Shown here: piece after piece, positions 42,501 to 50,729 of the stretch
Numbering within the stretch: position 1 is the stretch's first letter
Layout: the number at the start of each line of letters is the position of its first letter
Source of the DNA: an uncultured Prevotellaceae bacterium
Lineage (GTDB): Bacteria; Bacteroidota; Bacteroidia; Bacteroidales; Bacteroidaceae
Direction: 5' to 3'
NCBI GenBank assembly: GCA_902790625.1
Contig: CADASP010000009.1
Location: 124,001 to 188,000 of the forward strand
DNA: 64,000 bases
Notes under the pieces: generated by a model
Database searches by the model: none
The model's input: only the letters and a program-made list of their open reading frames with translations
Told to the model about the DNA's origin: nothing
Translations under genes and position numbers: made by a program

Positions 42501-43450
42501 ATTTGTTTGTGAAGTTGTGTCATCTTCAGGCTTCTTAGCTTCAGTTGCGAATCAGGATGCTGATGGAGATATTCATTACCAATGCTGTTTATGCCAATCA
42601 CTCCTTCATTTGGACTTCCGCCCAATACCCAATTGTAGGTCTCTACACCATCCTGAGTCAAGCAATTATTGTAATACTTGGGTGTAAAAACATCGTCAAG
42701 TGAGAGACCATTTAAAACTGCACTTAGGTTACCCTCTATCGCTTTCAACTCGCTTTTACAAATATCTTTTAATCTGTTGTATACAACGATGTTGTCCAAG
42801 AACTTGGGATAGTTCTCGTTTACAATTCGATTTGCAACAGATGTAGCCTGATCTTTCTCGGAGTACATGTTGTCTCGATTGTCTTGATAGTTTCCAAAAA
42901 ATACAGAGAAGTTGTTGAACGTTTTAATAGCTTTCAACATCTTATCGCGGTCAAGCCCCATTTTGGGATTGCTTTCCTGTATGGACCTCACAAAATCATC
43001 GTCATCTTCAACCATCTTTTTCATCAATGTACCTATTAGCTTAGAGTACGATGAAATGTAAGGCCACCAGTTATGTTCCGTAAAACCCTTGTGTATTTTC
43101 CCACGCATTTCTTCCTGGAGTTTTTGGAACGTCTTAGATTTCTTGTCCTCTTGATAAGCTAAAGCCAATGATTCCCAAGTTACACCTTTATTACCCACTT
43201 CAAATTGTTTCAGAGCAGATGCAATGAATTGTTTATGAAATTGGTCAAGTATAGCTTTCATGATAGGATAATTGTCGTTTCTTTCCTTATCATGAATGTA
43301 TAACTTGTGCTATTCATTGTCAGTAGGACCGTTAAGGTAAATATCCCAAAAGTCGTCGATGGTTTGTCCTTCTAACAGTACAGGTTTTAGTTCAAACCTT
43401 AATGTTTTTGACACAGGATATACGCCTGTAAATTGTTTTAAGCTATTCAT
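39497..43450 (-). CDS. cas12a: CRISPR effector nuclease Cas12a (Cpf1), interrupted by in-frame TAG at codon 47
   Basis: RNA-guided DNA nuclease of type V-A that also processes its own crRNAs. From the ATG at 43450 the frame gives MNSLKQFTGVYPVSKTLRFE (typical N-terminus, wedge domain), hits TAG at 43312-43310, and continues open to 39497: 1317 residues if the amber is read. Without readthrough, the next in-frame Met is at 43261, giving 1254 residues that lack the TLRFELKP segment. RuvC residues are intact: Asp in IIGIDRGERNLI (about 937), Glu in VIVLEDLNFGF (about 1032), Asp in KDADANGAYNIAL (about 1267), and the Nuc-domain Arg in KMRNSND. The gene is more AT-rich than its surroundings. Confidence 0.95.
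43310..43312 (-). other. In-frame amber (TAG) codon in cas12a
   Basis: Codon 47 counted from the ATG at 43450: GGTCCTACTGACAATGAA is followed by TAG and then CACAAGTTATAC. A single C-to-T change of a CAG (Gln) codon would produce it. The upstream 46 codons and downstream 16 codons before Met-64 both read as Cas12a-like sequence, so this is a point interruption and not a wrong start. Confidence 0.85.
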
Positions 43451-43459
43451 ACTCTTATT

Positions 43460-44050
43460 TTAAATGTATATTTCTGGTTGTGGATAGTTGAGAGGGATGT
43501 ATCTCCATTTAAAAGGTAGTTCCATTGTGTCCATTTCTTCTAATGATTTATCCATCAATTCGTTTTCCACACTATATAGATAGATGTTCTTCAAATAGTG
43601 TACCCACACGTTGATGGGAGGCCACTCTTCTCTAATTTCTTCATACCATTCAAACAAATCCATCTTTCCTTTTGATGAATTGCAGGCTTTACATACCATT
43701 ATTATATTGTCGAGACAATCCTTACCTCCTTTAATTCTTGGAAATATATGATCTTTTGTAAGTTTTGAAGGTTCCATCTCTTTTCCACAATACCAACAAT
43801 AATTGTTACTCTTTATTTTTTCAATGTTGAATTCAAACAAATCGTGAATCTTCCATCTTCCCTCCTTGTAAGCTTTGAATGCCTTTGCTCGTATCATATA
43901 ACACGTACGGTCATACTTTATTTTATCTTCCTTTATGGCAACAAACAGCATCTGTAAGTTAGCATAAGACCAGAAAAGAAGTTCACCGAAATTTGCAAAT
44001 CTCGAATATTGCTTCTTATTCTCTTGAAGGATATTATTCTTGTTTATCAT
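43460..44050 (-). CDS. HNH endonuclease-like protein upstream of cas12a
   Basis: A 196-residue protein with a C-terminal-half HNH domain: CWYCGKEMEPSKLTKDHIFP (zinc Cys pair, catalytic His in DHIFP), RIKGGKDCLDNIIMVCKACN (second Cys pair) and SSKGKMDLFEW. The N-terminal ~85 residues are a helical extension with many Tyr, Lys and Phe. Its stop is 9 nt before the cas12a ATG, and a TATCTTTG element lies upstream, so it probably heads the cas operon. HNH domains cut nucleic acids; a role with Cas12a is inference, and a passenger nuclease gene is the alternative. Confidence 0.88.
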   Translation of the reverse strand: MINKNNILQENKKQYSRFANFGELLFWSYANLQMLFVAIKEDKIKYDRTCYMIRAKAFKAYKEGRWKIHDLFEFNIEKIKSNNYCWYCGKEMEPSKLTKDHIFPRIKGGKDCLDNIIMVCKACNSSKGKMDLFEWYEEIREEWPPINVWVHYLKNIYLYSVENELMDKSLEEMDTMELPFKWRYIPLNYPQPEIYI

Positions 44051-44074
44051 GTTGCTTTAGGTGAAATTGCGGTG

Positions 44075-44082
44075 CAAAGATA
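44075..44082 (-). promoter_or_regulatory. Promoter -7 element of the HNH-cas12a operon
   Basis: Minus strand TATCTTTG at 44082-44075, 25 nt before the HNH ATG. The nearest TTTG is only about 14 nt upstream, so the -33 box is imperfect. Confidence 0.55.
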
Positions 44083-44125
44083 ATAATATATTGTGCCAAA
44101 TCGTGGTACAGTCTCAAACTTTTTT

Positions 44126-45031
44126 CTATTCTTCGTAGTTTTTTCCCATTTCTTTGATATATTGGTGGACTTTTTCCCGTAACTCTAACGGTGAAATGAC
44201 GTACAGGCGATTCTTCTTGCGAAGGATTTCACCTATGAAATCATTTGAAGGTGAGAGGTAATAAGAAAAATCAGAATAATCGGCAGTGGTGGCTATTTCT
44301 TTCTGCGAATGATGGAGGGGTAAATCCCTGAGATAGGGCCTTTCATCTTTAGTGGCTCTGATGACCACTTCCTGGGGATGAGAGTCCTTGCCACGGAAAA
44401 CGCCATAATAATCGTGAAAGAAGGCTTCGGCATCGAAGTCTTTATCGAGTTGGAATGTGTTTTCTGAAACGTCCAAGGATTTGATGCGGTCGAGAGACAA
44501 TGTCCAGAATTGTTGACTGACTTTCGTCAAAAGGTACCATCTCTGTTTGTAGAGCTTCAAACAATATGGCTCTGCGGCATGATACGTCTTTATCTCTGCG
44601 TCGTTGTATTTCTGATAGGTAATGGATATGCAACGGTTGAGCTTCATTGCTTCAAGAATGGGTTGGAGATACTTGTATCCCGATGGAATATCTTCGAGAA
44701 GTACCCTTTCCTGAAGGCTCACGCCCTCTTGAACTGCTGTGTGGACAGTCATAGACGAAAGCATCCAGTTTTGGATAGTGTCTTCTCGGAGAACGGATTT
44801 GTTGGCTATGTAGTACTTGAACCCGTCTCTTTTGTCACATTCTATGATAATGCCAAAGATGTCCTCTATTGCATCCTTGTGTCGGTTGAATGTGGTACGC
44901 GCTAACTCTACACCGCCGCTCATCTCGGTGTGTAGCCACTTCTCATTGATTTGCGCTAACGAGACCTTTCCCGCCTGGTAAATGGTGTTCACCAGCCATA
45001 TATATTCCTTAAATAGTGCAGGTGTTTTCAT
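44126..45031 (-). CDS. WYL-domain transcriptional regulator
   Basis: About 301 residues: an N-terminal winged-helix part (MKTPALFKEYIWLVNTIYQA, RTTFNRHKDAIEDIFGIIIE), a central WYL domain (AAEPYCLKLYKQRWYLLTKV, WTLSLDRIKSLDV) and a C-terminal WCX-like region (EVVIRATKDERPYLRDLPLH). WYL proteins bind ligands or nucleic acid and regulate CRISPR and other defence genes. It lies 75 nt upstream of the HNH gene on the same strand. The ATG at 45031 is favoured over 45052 because it overlaps the stop of a small upstream frame (ATGA) and starts with the family sequence. Confidence 0.88.
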   Translation of the reverse strand: MKTPALFKEYIWLVNTIYQAGKVSLAQINEKWLHTEMSGGVELARTTFNRHKDAIEDIFGIIIECDKRDGFKYYIANKSVLREDTIQNWMLSSMTVHTAVQEGVSLQERVLLEDIPSGYKYLQPILEAMKLNRCISITYQKYNDAEIKTYHAAEPYCLKLYKQRWYLLTKVSQQFWTLSLDRIKSLDVSENTFQLDKDFDAEAFFHDYYGVFRGKDSHPQEVVIRATKDERPYLRDLPLHHSQKEIATTADYSDFSYYLSPSNDFIGEILRKKNRLYVISPLELREKVHQYIKEMGKNYEE

Positions 45032-45156
45032 ACTATTACTTTCTGGTTGCAACAGGCGACGGAGCCGAGGCGCATTATGGAGCGGACACCGTAGTGCTCG
45101 GAAAGGTGTTGCTGAGTGGTTTTCAGTCTGCGAATGGTTTCTGATCGGTCAGGCAT
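45028..45156 (-). pseudogene. Small reading frame resembling the start of an MNT nucleotidyltransferase
   Basis: Forty-two codons: MPDRSETIRRLKTTQQHLSE, then HYGVRSIMRLGSVACCNQ. The YGVxxLxLFGSxAR pattern is that of minimal nucleotidyltransferases (toxin-antitoxin MNT/HEPN type), here decayed after GSVA. It ends TGA overlapping the WYL ATG, so it may be translated as a leader. It could also be chance similarity. Confidence 0.4.
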
Positions 45157-45233
45157 AAGCGGTTGGTCATTTCAATTTGCAAATTTACATAAAAACTGCG
45201 ATATATAATCATGTGGAACAAAGAAATTTCATT

Positions 45234-45473
45234 TTTCTTTAGAAGAAAGACAAGAATTATTTACGGTATCAGCAAACAATTCGCAATAAAAGTGATGACA
45301 TGCAGGTAAGCATTGTTGATGACGAGCGAAAAGGGGCGCATTCAGGGGAGCCGACGCACGACAAACAGGGAGCGGGAGGCACCGCAGAGGGAAAAGGGGC
45401 ATGCTTTTTAGGTTGGCAGCGGGCGGGGACATGATTGGCAGCGGCCGCTGCCAGCCGCTGCCAACCGAAAATT
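45234..45473 (-). repeat. GC-rich dispersed repeat, copy C
   Basis: A 240-nt copy in reverse orientation of 11961-12137. Its far end is extended by a tail (gaaagacaagaattatttac, tcagcaaacaatt) shared only with copy D at 57920-58177. One of the two ggcagcggccgctgcc palindromes is deleted. The rest of 45474-45606 contains no gene. Confidence 0.8.
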
Positions 45474-45606
45474 ATATGTTATGATGAATTTAGCCGCATA
45501 GAACTGCAACCGATACTGAAAATCGCGATTGAGCGACTACAACTCGTTTCATTCGTCTTCATTCGTTGTTAGAATTATCATTCGTGCAATTCGTTCTATT
45601 CGTCTT

Positions 45607-45847
45607 ATGATTATCCGCATGTACCTCCGATAGGCGGCCTGCAAGGCCAAGAAGCTCTTAGCCCAGGGCATCGCCCTGGGTATAAAGTATGCGAAGCCAC
45701 CGCCCTGAAAGGGCATAAGCATTGTTTCCTGTTGGAGCTTTTGCCCTTTCTTTGGCATTGGCTACCTCCGCAATTTCCCAGGGCGATGCCCTGGGCTAAA
45801 AGCTCATTGCACCTTCAGGGCGCTATCGGGTGATTGCGGATAATCAT
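45607..45847. repeat. Composite palindromic (REP/BIME-like) element, second solo copy
   Basis: Begins tgattatccgcatgtacctc and ends tgattgcggataatcatt. Inside are ggcctgcaaggcc, gcccagggcatcgccctggg, gccctgaaagggc and cccagggcgatgccctggg, matching the flanks of the RAYT gene and the element at 9215-9503. Confidence 0.8.
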
Positions 45848-45848
45848 T

Positions 45849-46016
45849 TAACCCAAATCGGTCATTAGACTGTTACGCACTAACACGCTTTCTTTTTGTC
45901 ATCTGCTCCGCCACTTTTCGATTACAATGGAACCCCATTGCGCATTCAAAGTTGCAGAACATCTGTTCAAAAATAAAGGATGTTATCATCATAACGCTAA
46001 TGACCGATTTGGGTTA
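45849..46016. mobile_element. 168-bp MITE-like element with perfect 20-bp terminal inverted repeats
   Basis: 45849-45868 (taacccaaatcggtcattag) is the exact reverse complement of 45997-46016. The 128-nt interior has no reading frame. It lies one base beyond the REP-like element at 45607-45847. The ends look like those of a DNA transposon, but no transposase with such ends is in the window, and a target duplication is not evident. Confidence 0.75.
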
Positions 46017-46035
46017 TAAATATACTTCTGCAACT

Positions 46036-46061
46036 GCGGGCAGACACAATATCTGCCCCTA
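46036..46061. repeat. Short palindromic repeat, second copy
   Basis: Reverse-orientation copy of the motif at 32663-32690: gcgggcagacacaat then atctgcccctac. Confidence 0.55.
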
Positions 46062-46144
46062 CACGGTGAGCGTAGGGTGTAGGGGGCTGGATTGACAACG
46101 CATGGAAACGTATGCGCTGCGGGGTGCATCAAAATGGGGGTGCC

Positions 46145-48691
46145 CTATTTGGCAAACAGCTTTCCCACCAGGTTGAGCAACGTGCTGACGGTCTGCTTGT
46201 CGGGCACGGGTATGCGGAGGTGGCTCTCGCCCGTCTCGGCATTGGTCTCTACGATGGAGTCGACCAGCTGCTGGGTGGCTTCGGGCGACTGGAGCGTCTG
46301 CGCCAGCCCCGAGAGGAAGGAGATGCCTTGGGCGACGAGCTCCTGCGGCTGACGGGGCACGGCAGGGGCTTTGGGGGTCGGGGGAGCCACCGGGGTGTCG
46401 GAATCGTCTGCGACGACCGAGGCATCGGGGACTTCCTCTTCGCTTGCCGCCGCCTCTGGGGCTTCGTCCTTGACAGGCTCCGGCTCGCTGGCCGCGTCGT
46501 CGTCAAGCGAGTCGGCTGGTGCTGTCGGGATGTCGGGCTTCTGCTCTTCCTCTTCCATCACCTCGCCCAGCGTGTCCATCATGGCGGTGAACTTCGACTC
46601 GTTGCTCAGGAAGATGGTGTCCTCGCCCCCGTCGAGCACGCCTTCGAACATGGCCGACTTGAAGCGCAGCTTGCCCAGCATCTGCTCCTCGATGGTGCCC
46701 TTGGCCACCAGGTTGATGACCTGCACATGGCGCTCCTGTCCAAGGCGATAGATGCGTGCGATGCGCTGCTCGAGCACGGCGGGGTTCCAAGGCAGGTCGA
46801 GGTTGATCATGATGCTGCCCGCCTGCAAGTTGAGACCTGTGCTGCCGGCATCGGTGGAGAGGAACACACGGCAGTCGGGGTCGTCGGTGAAGTTGTTGAT
46901 GAGGTCGCGCCGCTTCACCGAGGGCACGCCGCCATGCAGATACTCGTAGCCGACGCCCATCTTGTCGAGCTCGTAGGCGATGAGTCGCGTCATGCGCTCC
47001 CATTGGCTGAAGACGACCACCTTCTCGTCGCCATTGTCGAATACCGACTGGAGGATGCTCATGGTCTCGGTCACCTTGGTGTCGTAGCGCGACTTCTGGT
47101 CGAGGATGTAGGTGCTGTCGCACACCATGCGCATCATCGAGAGGAACTGCAGCAGCTTCTTGCGGTCTTTCTCGGTGAGGAAGTGCTGCTTGCGCCATTT
47201 GAAGACGAGCTTGGCCACCTGCTCCTTATACTCGTCGTGCATGCCCATCTGCTCGGTGGTCATCGGCACGAAGAGGTTCTGGTCGGTACGGCTGGGCATC
47301 TGAAGGGCCACCTGCTTCTTGGTGCGACGGATGAGGCGCTGGCGAGCCGTCGCGCCCACGCGATTCAGGTTCTTGTAGCCGATGGTCTTGCCACCCGAGT
47401 CGACCACGATGCATTCGTCCTTGAACTGCCAGTAGGGGCCGAGGCAATAGTTGTCGGCAAACTCCATGACGGAGTAGAGCTCCTCGAGCTTGTTCTCAAG
47501 GGGTGTGCCGCTGAGGATGACGGCATAGTCGCTCTTCACCTTGCGGGCGGCCATCGATATCTGCGTTTTCCAGTTCTTCAGGCGTTGCACCTCGTCCATG
47601 ATGAGCACCTCGGTCTGCAAGCTGCCCCACATCTTCACGTCGTTCGACATGCAGTTGTACGACACTATCTTATAGGGCACGTCGCTGGCATATTGCTCTT
47701 TTCGCTTCAGCGGGTTGCCCTCGATGACGAGCGTCAGCGGGTGCTCCGCCGTGTGCTCGGTGTCTTTGACGAAGCGCTCTATCTCGCGCTGCCATTGGTA
47801 TTTCAGCGAGGTGGGACACACCACCAGCACCTGCTCGGCGAGCCCCTCGCGGCGCAACAGCTCTGCCGTGCCGATGGCCTGGATGGTCTTGCCGAGGCCC
47901 ATCTCGTCGGCGATGATGGAGCGTCCGCGCTCGAAGGCGAAGCGGATGCCCTCTTTCTGGTAGGGATAGAGGTTGACGGTGAGCAGATGGTCGAGGCGCT
48001 CGTCGGTGTATTTGCCGATGAGCTGGCTACGGAACTTGCGCTCGCGCTGCTCCAGGATGAAGTCGATGGCATCTTGATAGAATCGGAACGAGGAGTCGAT
48101 TTCGGCCGCGGCTATCAGCAGCTTGTCGTAGTCGTCGAAGGCATAGGGGAACATCACACCCTCGGCATCGAAATAGTGGGCGGCGAGCTGCATGAACTCC
48201 TCGCGATGGTCGCTACCCACGCGAATCTTCACCTGACGGCCTTCGGTATAGGACAAATATACCGAGGTGTAGGCCGGCATCTCGGTGTGCACCCTCCTGC
48301 GGCGTGCTGCAGCGAGGTGGCCATCCCCCACCCCATCCAACCACAGCTTCACCTTCTCGATATGCTTGCAGGTGCCGAGGCGCGACGTTTTGAAGTCCAT
48401 GCACGAACAGTAGTTCCACGGGCTGTGCTCGCCACGATAGACCACCTTGTAGGTCTGCCGCGTCTGCGGGTTGCGCACCTCGTACTCGCCCGGCAGGTTG
48501 CGCTCGTCGACAGCCGTCACGGCCATCGTCTCCTCGCGTGCCACCTGCTGGCGCAAGGCACGTTGCCAGTCGTCGAGTTCCATGTTGTCGGGCTTCACCA
48601 CCCACGAAATCTTCGGAATCCTTACGGCTTTCTCCTTCGTCGTGTTTTTCTTATTTGTGGTGCTCTTCCGTGTATCTCTCTTTGTTGCCAT
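46145..48691 (-). CDS. SNF2-family DEAD/DEAH-like helicase with SWIM zinc finger
   Basis: An 848-residue protein. The Lys-rich N-terminus is followed by a SWIM zinc finger (CSCMDFKTSRLGTCKHIEKV, near 95-115). The SNF2 ATPase follows: motif I ADEMGLGKTIQAIG, Ia VVCPTSLKYQWQREIERF, II LIMDEVQRLKNW (DEVQ in place of DEAH), III LSGTPLENKLEELY, V STDAGSTGLNLQAGS and VI EQRIARIYRLGQ. The C-terminal ~150 residues are acidic and low-complexity (ASEPEPVKDEAPEAAASEEE). Such proteins remodel protein-nucleic-acid complexes or transcription (RapA-like). It is a single gene. Confidence 0.92.
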   Translation of the reverse strand: MATKRDTRKSTTNKKNTTKEKAVRIPKISWVVKPDNMELDDWQRALRQQVAREETMAVTAVDERNLPGEYEVRNPQTRQTYKVVYRGEHSPWNYCSCMDFKTSRLGTCKHIEKVKLWLDGVGDGHLAAARRRRVHTEMPAYTSVYLSYTEGRQVKIRVGSDHREEFMQLAAHYFDAEGVMFPYAFDDYDKLLIAAAEIDSSFRFYQDAIDFILEQRERKFRSQLIGKYTDERLDHLLTVNLYPYQKEGIRFAFERGRSIIADEMGLGKTIQAIGTAELLRREGLAEQVLVVCPTSLKYQWQREIERFVKDTEHTAEHPLTLVIEGNPLKRKEQYASDVPYKIVSYNCMSNDVKMWGSLQTEVLIMDEVQRLKNWKTQISMAARKVKSDYAVILSGTPLENKLEELYSVMEFADNYCLGPYWQFKDECIVVDSGGKTIGYKNLNRVGATARQRLIRRTKKQVALQMPSRTDQNLFVPMTTEQMGMHDEYKEQVAKLVFKWRKQHFLTEKDRKKLLQFLSMMRMVCDSTYILDQKSRYDTKVTETMSILQSVFDNGDEKVVVFSQWERMTRLIAYELDKMGVGYEYLHGGVPSVKRRDLINNFTDDPDCRVFLSTDAGSTGLNLQAGSIMINLDLPWNPAVLEQRIARIYRLGQERHVQVINLVAKGTIEEQMLGKLRFKSAMFEGVLDGGEDTIFLSNESKFTAMMDTLGEVMEEEEQKPDIPTAPADSLDDDAASEPEPVKDEAPEAAASEEEVPDASVVADDSDTPVAPPTPKAPAVPRQPQELVAQGISFLSGLAQTLQSPEATQQLVDSIVETNAETGESHLRIPVPDKQTVSTLLNLVGKLFAK

Positions 48692-48853
48692 GTTCCTTTA
48701 TTTGCTTATGGTTGATAATATTTGCCTTTTTATTTGCGCTTGATTTGTTTTTCTCGGTTATTCTTGTTTTTCCCTGTTTCACTAAGTAAACAGACTTCAT
48801 TTTTTAATTTAGGAAAACAGGTGAAAACCAATAATACTGATAGGAGGGATCTT

Positions 48854-50152
48854 CTACGGTATCGTGGCCTTTCGCAGGAAGTCGTCCCACTGTCCTTGGT
48901 AGCCATTGAACACGTTGATGTCGACCTCGGGAGTGATGCCGGTGACATGACCGTCGCCCGCCAGCTGCCAGATGTCGAGATGCACGTCGGGCTTGTACTC
49001 GCCATATCGGGCAATCCAGAAGCGGTAGCTCTGCTTCAGGTCGGGGGCCAGATGGAGATAGGTGTTGACGAATCGCTGATTGACATAGATGAGGGGCTTG
49101 ACACCCACCTTCTGCTCCACCAGTTGCAACCAGCGGCGCATGGCGTCGAAGAGCACCAGCGGCCCACCCATCTGCTCAATCTTGGCATCGCTGGGCTCCA
49201 CGTCGAGCATCGGTGGCAGGTCGCCTCGGCAAAAGCGTGTGTTGTTGATGAAATGGCGCGCCTGGTCGTCGGCCGAGGTGGTGGTGGAGAAGAAGTGGTA
49301 GGCACCAACGGGGAGGCCTTGACTACGCACGGCGAAATCGTCGGCATCGTAGTACTTGTTCTCGATGGTGACACCCTCGGTGCTCTTGATATAGACGAAA
49401 GACACGGGATAGTTGAGCGTGTCGGCCACGCGCTCCTGACTGATGCGTCGCCCCAGATTCCAGATGCGCAAGGCGTTCCAATGGATGGGGAAGGTGCGCC
49501 GCCCCCGCTCATGCTGATAGCGCGAGATGTCGATGCCATAGATGCGGTCGCTATGATAGCTCATGCGCTCGCCTCGAAACTGGTCGCGAAGCCACGCCCC
49601 CACCCTCAGGTAGCCTGGGCCTATGCTCAGCCCGAAGCCGTTGCGCTGGTCGTGCGTCCATCGGCCTTCATAGTAGCTGCCATCGGCTCCTCGATAGAAG
49701 CCGTGCCCCCATGCCTCGCCTCGTCGGTTCATCATGCCGGCATAGAAGCCCACGCTATCGATGCGCACGCCACTCACCAGCGTGTCGGCCTGGAATTGGC
49801 CTATCACCAGTCGGCCTTGTGCATCGCGCACCAAAGCCTTGCCTTGCGCATGCAACAGGGTGTTGTGGAGCGTCATGCGCCCCTGGGGCAGATAGACGGC
49901 CATGGTGGAGTCGCCACGCTGGGCATAGCGCGCCACCATGTCGAAGCCCTCGTCAACGGGTGTGTGGCGCTCCATGTAGTAGCGAATCTCGGCATCGAGC
50001 ATCTGCCTACGGCCCGACATCACGGGGTTGATGTCGACGAGGACGTCAGAGGCAACACGCTTCTTGGCTGGGGTGTTATTCACCACAGCACTCTGCTCCT
50101 TGCCGGCACAAGCGCACAAGACGAGGAAAAAAGAAAAAAGAACAGCCTTCAC
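48854..50152 (-). CDS. Lipoprotein with MORN repeats and GH25 lysozyme domain
   Basis: A 432-residue lipoprotein (signal sequence ending LCACAGKEQ). Residues about 95-200 carry MORN-type repeats (GMMNRRGEAWGHGFYRGADG, YYEGRWTHDQRNGFG); residues about 215-430 are a GH25 muramidase: IYGIDISRYQ (Asp), FVYIKSTEGVTIENKYY (Glu), PMLDVEPSD and WQLAGDGHVTG. GH25 enzymes cut peptidoglycan glycan strands. MORN repeats may tether it to membrane or cell wall. It overlaps the downstream end of a small membrane-protein gene by 4 nt. Confidence 0.9.
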   Translation of the reverse strand: MKAVLFSFFLVLCACAGKEQSAVVNNTPAKKRVASDVLVDINPVMSGRRQMLDAEIRYYMERHTPVDEGFDMVARYAQRGDSTMAVYLPQGRMTLHNTLLHAQGKALVRDAQGRLVIGQFQADTLVSGVRIDSVGFYAGMMNRRGEAWGHGFYRGADGSYYEGRWTHDQRNGFGLSIGPGYLRVGAWLRDQFRGERMSYHSDRIYGIDISRYQHERGRRTFPIHWNALRIWNLGRRISQERVADTLNYPVSFVYIKSTEGVTIENKYYDADDFAVRSQGLPVGAYHFFSTTTSADDQARHFINNTRFCRGDLPPMLDVEPSDAKIEQMGGPLVLFDAMRRWLQLVEQKVGVKPLIYVNQRFVNTYLHLAPDLKQSYRFWIARYGEYKPDVHLDIWQLAGDGHVTGITPEVDINVFNGYQGQWDDFLRKATIP

Positions 50153-50583
50153 TTATCAGCCGCCTGCCTATTGTCGTCCCAGAACAGAAGGGCCTTGATA
50201 AACGTCTCGCACGGGTTGTGCTGGAACTGCCGTCCTCGATAGGCGACGATGGTCATATAAACCATGTAGACGAGCATGCAGAGCATGAAGGCTACGGCGT
50301 ATGCCTCCCATGTGGCACGCCGGAAGAAAAGGCTGAAGGCGGCCACCGTGAGCAGGAACACGCTGCCCAAGATAAGCAGACGACGGTTGCGCCAGGTGTC
50401 CTTGAAATCCTCAAACTTCTGCTTCTTCTCCAAGTAGGCCTCGAAGGCGTCCTCGGTGATGCCGTAGCTCTCGATGTGGGGAAGCGTGGGGTCGGCCTGA
50501 TGGTCGGTGCGTATGTCCCAGATGCGGCTCTGAAGCGACTCCAGGTTGACGCTTTCTATGTATGAACGGTCGATTTGAAACAC
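50149..50583 (-). CDS. Small membrane protein with two transmembrane helices
   Basis: A 144-residue protein. An acidic soluble N-terminal part (about 1-75, including AYLEKKQKFEDFKDTWRNRR) is followed by a hairpin of two hydrophobic helices (LLILGSVFLLTVAAFSLFF and AYAVAFMLCMLVYMVYMTIV) and a short cytoplasmic tail. No family recognised. Its last codons overlap the start of the GH25 lipoprotein by 4 nt, so the two are co-expressed. Confidence 0.7.
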   Translation of the reverse strand: MFQIDRSYIESVNLESLQSRIWDIRTDHQADPTLPHIESYGITEDAFEAYLEKKQKFEDFKDTWRNRRLLILGSVFLLTVAAFSLFFRRATWEAYAVAFMLCMLVYMVYMTIVAYRGRQFQHNPCETFIKALLFWDDNRQAADK

Positions 50584-50729
50584 GTTTGTTTGATTTGAGA
50601 TTTGAGGTTTGAGAATAATTTTGATATGAGAATTAAAGTTTGAGATTTGAGATTCGTTTATTGTCTACGAGATGCAAATCTTTATGACAAATCACAAACC
50701 TCAAACCTCAAACCTTCATTTTACGCCCA
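50584..50729. repeat. Short-unit repeat between galK and the membrane-protein gene
   Basis: Units gatttgagatttgaggtttg near 50590-50655 and their complement caaacctcaaacctcaaacc near 50693-50713 can fold into an imperfect hairpin at the 3' end of galK. No gene. Confidence 0.6.

Noticed and set aside
43310..43312. Reassignment of TAG as a sense codon to explain the cas12a interruption
   Set aside because: TAG is used as an ordinary stop by other genes here, for example the epimerase gene ending at 16525, so genome-wide recoding is unlikely.
46112..48715. An 867-codon open frame on the plus strand
   Set aside because: It lies wholly antisense to the SNF2 helicase gene, has no recognisable motif and is His/Leu/Gly-rich, as expected from the complementary strand of a GC-rich gene.
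48722..50242. A 506-codon plus-strand frame
   Set aside because: Antisense to the GH25 lipoprotein gene, which has clear catalytic motifs and a lipobox.
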